A program made the translations under genes and the position numbers. Under the pieces are notes generated by a model. The model was not told the DNA's origin. It was given only the letters and a program-made list of their open reading frames with translations, and searched no databases. 64,000 bases of DNA, taken from Exophiala sp. HKRS030 (taxonomy: Eukaryota > Ascomycota > Eurotiomycetes > Chaetothyriales > Herpotrichiellaceae). The DNA is taken from assembly GCA_023897205.1 (NCBI GenBank), contig JAHWDD010000003.1, forward strand, positions 7,319,665 to 7,383,664, read 5' to 3'. The first letter of the stretch is position 1, and each line of letters begins with the position of its first letter. Of this stretch, positions 58,542 to 64,000 are shown piece after piece.

Positions 58542-59849
58542 TCGAAGGCTTTGGACCTAGCATATTGCTTCTGGCCCCTTCCTATGAGCCAGACTCCCGG
58601 TAAGGTCGATGCCATTTTGACGTGCTGTACAGGGTTTTGCGAAATCACAGTAAGACCACTGAGCTGATCGCTACGTAACAGATATGAATTCGGTGAACCC
58701 GGACGAAGAGCCTTCCTAACAGCTCTTAACCAGCGGAGGAGTGCCTTCGACGCAATTTTACCTAAAGCTAACCAATTCATGAATGAGAAGTTTCCCTACC
58801 AATTTGTGCCTGTGTCTATAGACATATCATTCCCAAATATTCTAACACCAACAGACGATGGATAAGGACATCTGCAGGATAATTAGAAAAGAACTTTGAA
58901 ACTTGTTTGGAGCTTAGCCCTGAATTTGCAGATCCAAACTTAGGGGTTCGTCGAGTTGGGCATCGCTCCATAACTGCTGCCCGATAGATTTCATCTTAAC
59001 TTCTGCGTATTCGAGGCTGGTCACAGGCTCCTGTAGATAAAGAGAGAAAGTAACTCAGAAAGCGAATAAGACAAGCTCTTCAATTCTACAATACATTTTC
59101 CAGTTACTGTCGAGTCTATAGCCATTCACCTAGAGCCAGACACTAATTCGCAGTCAGCACCTGAAAATTTCACCCTTGGGCCCGTACTTTGTTGCATCTA
59201 CGTTGAGACATTAAAAATTCCCGTTTATCTCGTAAAACCTCAACATTCTCAGTGGACAATGAAGCGCTAGCCATTCGGTGGTCAAGATGTGTCTCTGCTC
59301 GTCGCTGGTCATCACGACAGCTACCGGCTCCCCGGAACTTAAGAAGTGTAGATCTTTCACTTCCACCATCTCTTGCTCCCAGTCTGTTTGAAGAACCTGG
59401 CTCATCAAATCGACGTGGAGAGAGAAGTTATCATGATTGATAACTCTCTCCGCCAAGCTACTAGACTTGTTGGTCAATTTTGCCGAAGCCGGTCGACTTG
59501 TGTATTAATTAGGCTTGTGGAATGGAAGCGGCGTCAATCCGATGAGGTAATAATGAACAAAAAGGTTAATTAAGCAGTCACTACAGTCTGTCAGCCTAAG
59601 TGTACTTTCTTTTATTGGATTTTTAAAAACTCTTTACGGTAGTAGGTTTTCTCTCGGTTCCCAGGTATTTTTGGCATCTCAATAACCTAACCATTTAATT
59701 TCATATAACACTTCCTAGCGATCCAGGTCATATTTGGAACGTTTAATGTATTCAACATAAAACTTTTCTAACTGACCTTTTGGGCGTGATTTCTCTGTCG
59801 GTGAGCGTTGGTGCTCTTGTCGACCCATGTCGTTTCTAATGACAGGCAG
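58542..59849. other. Intergenic region, no supported gene
   Basis: Frames at 58538-58780 (-), 59211-59477 (-) and 59252-59573 (+) have no motif. AT-rich from about 59570. Confidence 0.35.
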
Positions 59850-60170
59850 TTAACTAACGAGACTGGCCTGTGTCTCAGATTTGGACCGTTCGAGTAGAAT
59901 CTCTACGAGACGGCTGCGTAGATTAGGTCGCGTGGACAGCGTGACTGTACTCCCATCGTCGTATCTATAGTCTTTGCCTTTCTGGGCTGTCTTTAGTATT
60001 CTGGAATCTGTGGCGTTCGCCATGTTAAAGGCTGCGGAGTTGTTTATCGATCTGTGAGACAGTGATATACTTAATAGTAATGCTACCAATAAGAGCCACG
60101 CAATTGGAAAGAAAAAGGCTTGGAAGATTGTGCTGCCCTCTATGCGTCTTGCGATAGTAAGTCGAACCGA
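59850..60170 (-). CDS. C-terminal exon of an unknown single-helix membrane protein
   Basis: The - strand frame is open from about 60170 to the stop at 59850. It encodes a basic segment (SVRLTIARRIEGS), one strong transmembrane helix (FFFPIAWLLLVALLLSISLS), then a polar tail with YRYDDGSTVTLSTRP and LVEILLERSKSETQ. A basic flank followed by one helix and a short tail is the layout of the C-terminus of several fungal membrane proteins, but no family is certain. The internal Met at 60089 is unlikely to be the true start because it lies within the helix. The upstream part was not found. Confidence 0.35.
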   Translation of the reverse strand, partial: SVRLTIARRIEGSTIFQAFFFPIAWLLLVALLLSISLSHRSINNSAAFNMANATDSRILKTAQKGKDYRYDDGSTVTLSTRPNLRSRLVEILLERSKSETQASLVS

Positions 60171-60528
60171 GATTCGAGGACACTGTTTAAATACTGTAGA
60201 AGAAGGCTAATAATGTATAGATCGTATCATACTATCGACAGATGCGGAGAGGCTCAAACTAGAAGGTATATTTCATCTGGAAGTAAGCACTAGTAGCCAT
60301 GGTTCTCGCAAATGTTCAAGGCTGTTATATAGAGTACAGTGTTGCTGCCCAATCTTTCTCTGCAACACGAGACGCCACAGTCCAGCAGAACCGGACGCTC
60401 CTGGCAAAGGTCGTCATCAGAGTACAATATATCACACGGCTGGCTAGGAAGACATCAAGCAGCTTTACGATTGTCTCTCCTTTACTTTTCAACTTTATTC
60501 TGATGTAGTACTGTAGCTCACAAGTCTG
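60171..60528. other. Intergenic region upstream of F-box pseudogene
   Basis: Contains overlapping frames on both strands (60299-60508 + and 60325-60555 -) with no motif; it probably holds the former promoter of the F-box gene. Confidence 0.35.
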
Positions 60529-61839
60529 ATGGCACATATATATGATCTCCCACACGAACTTTTCTTACAGATTGTCCAGTATCTATCAATCAAGCCTTAC
60601 GGAACGAGTGACTCCTATGGCGACTTATCTGCAATTTCATTGACTTCGAAACGATTTCACACTGTCGCGCAGGAACTAATTTATAAGGCGGTATTCTTGC
60701 CTTCTCCAAGGGCCACAATATGTTTTGCTCGAACTCTCTCATAACATCCCGGTATAGGATTGCAGGCTCGATACTTCGAAGCAGGGACTCGCGACGAGCA
60801 TGTTAGCATCCATGTTATTTTGGGTCCTGGAATGAAACCAACTGTGAATACCACGATAATCACTCAAAAGGAAATCAAGAGATATTTCCTGCCACCACTA
60901 AGGAGATAGCATTCAGATACTCCACAGGTGGTCGAAGACCTTCAATCCAACCAAGGTGCCATTTGGATTTCATGCATACTTTCTCAACTGCATCGTCTCA
61001 CTGAAGTCGAATTGCAGCTCGGAAGATCAGCGCAGTATCTGAACAGATTGGTAAGATGGTCCAGCGCCGAGGTCAAAGGAGGTCCCCCATTTATGAATTT
61101 GGTCAGCCTCAGCCTTTTCGCCAACGAGGATGCTGCTGTGGACGTGAAGTATATACTGCGGCTGCCCTCCTTGGAAATCTTCAAGTCCTGGAGTCTGCGT
61201 GGGCACTCTCTTCCACAAATGGTCGGCGATATAACCTCACCCCTTCGTTACCTTGAGCTCTTCCATCCTCACATGGATGAAGCTGAGGTCGCGTCATTGC
61301 TTCGCTGCTGCCAAGATTTACGCCAGTTCGAATTGCAACCCATTTTAGGAATGACTCCTGGAGTTCCATGGTATCACGCCACAGCAGTGGCACAGGGGAT
61401 TAGCGCAGGGATATATCACTGTCGACAGAACCTAGAGGTATTAACCATTAACACCTGGACCACCTCTACACCTGCTCAGCCCGTCGACCTCACTGACTAT
61501 TAACATCTTACCAAGCTCACATTACCAGCAACAGAAGCCGTGAAAATAGAAGATAGTTATAAGCCTCTTACACGAATGGTCTCATTTCCACCGTCGTTAA
61601 AATTCTTGATCTTAGTCATGGCCTAGCGTGAAAGAACTGACACTCTTTGCTCGGCACTATATTAATACGTTAAAAACGAACAGGTCTCGCCCGCTCTTAG
61701 GATATTAGATATTATCTGGGAGCGCAGTCATACCTATAAGGCCCCTGAAATAAGGAAAGTTGAAAATTCTTGTGCATTTCGTGGAATTGTCTTCAGTTTA
61801 AGGCTCTCTTATTAATAGATTCAGGGGCCTAAAAAATGA
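60529..61839 (+). pseudogene. F-box protein gene inactivated by TAA/TAG stops
   Basis: One reading frame runs from the ATG at 60529 without any frameshift for about 1.3 kb. It opens with an F-box-like motif (YDLPHELFLQIVQYLSI, then DLSAISLTSKRFHTVAQELIYKAV), the domain that binds Skp1 in SCF ubiquitin ligases, followed by a leucine-rich substrate-binding-type region (LVSLSLFAN, LPSLEIFKSWSL, LRYLELFHPHMDE). It is interrupted by in-frame stops at 60742 (TAA), 60907 (TAG), 61501 (TAA), 61624 (TAG), 61663 (TAA) and then 61813 (TAA) and 61816 (TAG). All are TAA or TAG, none TGA, as expected when CAA/CAG glutamine codons undergo C-to-T change; reading continues sensibly after each (for example YKPLTRMVSFPPSLKFLIL after the third). 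Stops become denser to the right, towards the AT-rich block. A single-exon gene is typical for this family. Confidence 0.85.
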
Positions 61840-64000
61840 TACTCTCACTGCCCTATGCAGGGCTCAAAGGGCATTATGATTAATAAATAAATGCGAAGGA
61901 CTAATTAGCCCATTATTTTCAGAAGAGGGCGTCCGCTTCTATTAACCCTCCTATTAATTCTCCTCGATTTCCAGCCCGAAAATTGTCCATCCTTTAAGTG
62001 CTTAATAAATACTATACTATCTCTTAGCATAAATAAAACCTATTATGTATGTCCATATAGGAACGTACAATATAACAGAACTATGGAAGGACTAAAAGTT
62101 ATCACTTATCATTTGAGAATGCCCCTAGTAAGGGTAAGATAAAAATAGAAAGACAATCTAAAGGGGCTCCTTTTTGGAATTACCATAAACCTATCCTGAG
62201 AATGACCCATTAATGAATAGTTATCTTTACTCTCCCCCGAGGATAAGCAAGAAAGATGATCTGGTCCCTTACTGAAGTTATCTTTGAAGAGCTCTCACTC
62301 TCTTCTTAATCCCTTTATAGTATTAAGGCTTAGATTGCATTACAGTACTTCTTAAAACGTACTCATACTTTTACTATAACTATTAATGAATTCGTGAAGC
62401 GGTAATCTAGAATGATTTAACCTTACCTAACTTCTCCTACTGTATCTACATTCTTACCTACATTATCAGAGTTTCGAGCCTGCTAGGAGTCTAATTAATA
62501 GGGAATGCTCTTTCCCACCGGACAATTCGTGACTAAACTGTCATTCTATGGACGACATATCGCTAACTCTTCTTACCGGGGAAAGGATCTCCTCCCTCAT
62601 ACGCTTGTCCCGCTTTAACTGAGAAGTGCTTAAGGATGTTTAAGTTACCCTTCTTCGGGTTAAAAGCTTACTATACTAATATTTAGGAACACACTCTCCT
62701 AGCTATAGCTTAGCTACGGGTAAATTAGTTAGCCCTAACACGTTAATTACGAGTGACAAAATCACCACGGATAAGTCTCACCTTTCCACTAATTTTCACA
62801 CTATAGTGTTAAGCTAAGGTAACCTATCTATCCTTCCTTCTAACAGAGATTTCGATACACTAGTAGTTAAATTAACCCCTTTATCTATGAATACTATCAC
62901 CATAATAGGCTAATTCTTTAAGTATAATCTCTACGCCGCGGATTAAACAGCACTAGTAAATATGCCCTTATAGCAAGAAAACATATAAAGGAAATGCGAT
63001 TAGGGGTATAGCTAAGTTAACATTATTTATGAGGACATAGATAAGAAGGACTTCCCTTAGGAAGAGAAAACCACGACATAAGGAACCTAAGCTTTTATTA
63101 CTTAGGAGGCAAGTTATATTAATAATGTAAGCGCTAATAAGTGCACCTAAGCGTCACTAAATAGAGCATAATCTTACTGTAATAAAGAGAAGAGCTAATA
63201 TTCCTAGTGATTAATTGGCATATAGTTAAGAGTGAAAAATAACGGAAGTGTTAGGTGCGCTATAGTTATGAGATAGGTGCGAGGCTATAGCCCCTAACGC
63301 TAAAAAGCTTAGCTTAGCGATTAATCACAATCTATAGATTATCTATAAAAATTTCTATTAATGCGTATAGGCCCTAATGTATTATTACTATATAAATAGG
63401 TAAGGCACTAGGTATAAGTGAAAGGGATTAAAGGCCAAATTATGAAATGTAAAATCTAATACCTTAAACCTAGTGTGTCCGGACATGTTTTCTCTATTGA
63501 GCAGGCTAAGAGAATAATATAAGACTTATACCCCACGAAAAACTAATTTAAGTTTAGAATTACACGTCAGCACTACTATAGTAAACTTTACTATACTAAG
63601 TGCCTCTATATATACTTATACCAGATTCTTTCCCATTACTAATTTTAATCTTAAATTTGGGTTAATCTTTAAGTATTATATTTCTAATATTAGAACTCAA
63701 AGCATTAAGTGTTCAGAAAGTGGTTATATCTAGACCTTTAAGCTCTAAGGATTAACACTCTATATCTACAAAGGACTTAATATATAATTACTGCTAAATT
63801 TCTCTTAAAGTCGCCCTGGTTACTATTTTTATAGGACTATATTATTATATATCTAAGAACTATTATTATACTGATAAAGTCTGTAATATGCACAGATTCA
63901 AATGACTCTTAGTGTTTCTTACAACCTCTATGCAGCTAGTCATATTTATACCTTTTAATACGCTAAGCCCTTTTCGCCGTCAATGTCTTAGCTATACACT
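61840..64000. other. AT-rich RIP-like block to window end
   Basis: About 2.1 kb of AT-shifted sequence with no recognised gene. Composition and word use (TTA, TAA, CTAAT) match the other decayed blocks. Confidence 0.5.

Overview
The window reads as nuclear DNA of a filamentous ascomycete (Pezizomycotina), most like Eurotiales. Genes are split by short GT-AG introns (about 50-110 nt) with CTAAC-type branch sites, and the recognisable families are fungal: Zn2Cys6 regulators, secreted lysophospholipase B, a DUF7702-type membrane protein, a HeLo domain, DUF3435 and pogo/Fot1 transposons. Long AT-rich blocks carry the mark of repeat-induced point mutation (RIP): old reading frames survive, but Gln/Trp codons have become TAA/TAG/TGA and repeat copies differ by C-to-T and G-to-A. 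No bacterial operon, rRNA, CRISPR array or convincing tRNA was seen.

Layout. 1-2.5 kb: nothing recognised. 2.6-12.1 kb: a gene-rich block on the + strand with a secreted alpha/beta hydrolase, a broken Zn2Cys6 regulator, an apparently intact Zn2Cys6 regulator and a secreted lysophospholipase-like protein. 12.3-14.9 kb: AT-rich repeats. 15-21 kb: three - strand genes (a conserved fungal protein with a disordered N-terminus, a seven-helix DUF7702-like membrane protein, a Zn2Cys6 regulator). 22.96-23.87 kb: a proline-iminopeptidase-type hydrolase. 24-42 kb: RIP-decayed DNA holding a complete-looking pogo/Fot1-type element (25.2-27.1 kb), a dead DUF3435 + C2H2 gene (the tyrosine-recombinase family of Starship captains, 27.65-29.98 kb), a dead alpha/beta hydrolase (33.1-34.6 kb), a MITE-like element and another decayed coding block. 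42-49.2 kb: a higher-GC island with pieces of self/non-self or cell-death-type genes (TPR fragment, HeLo-domain protein, RING protein lacking a zinc ligand) and a small Cys-containing coiled-coil gene with a dead paralogue. 49.6-53.6 kb: AT-rich, with a pogo N-terminal fragment and a dead DUF7924-type gene on the - strand. 53.9-56.3 kb: diverged polypyrimidine tandem blocks with small fold-back elements. 57-58.5 kb: orphan ORFs. 60.5-61.8 kb: an F-box gene whose in-frame stops are all TAA/TAG. 61.8-64 kb: AT-rich.

How it fits together. The left third looks like an ordinary accessory or subtelomere-like gene neighbourhood. The part from about 24 kb rightwards is best explained as a decayed large mobile region: a captain-family gene followed by RIP-mutated non-transposon genes, with an island of immunity-like gene fragments in the middle. 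The Starship reading is an inference from the DUF3435 gene and the gene-like cargo; no element ends or target-site duplication could be shown for it.
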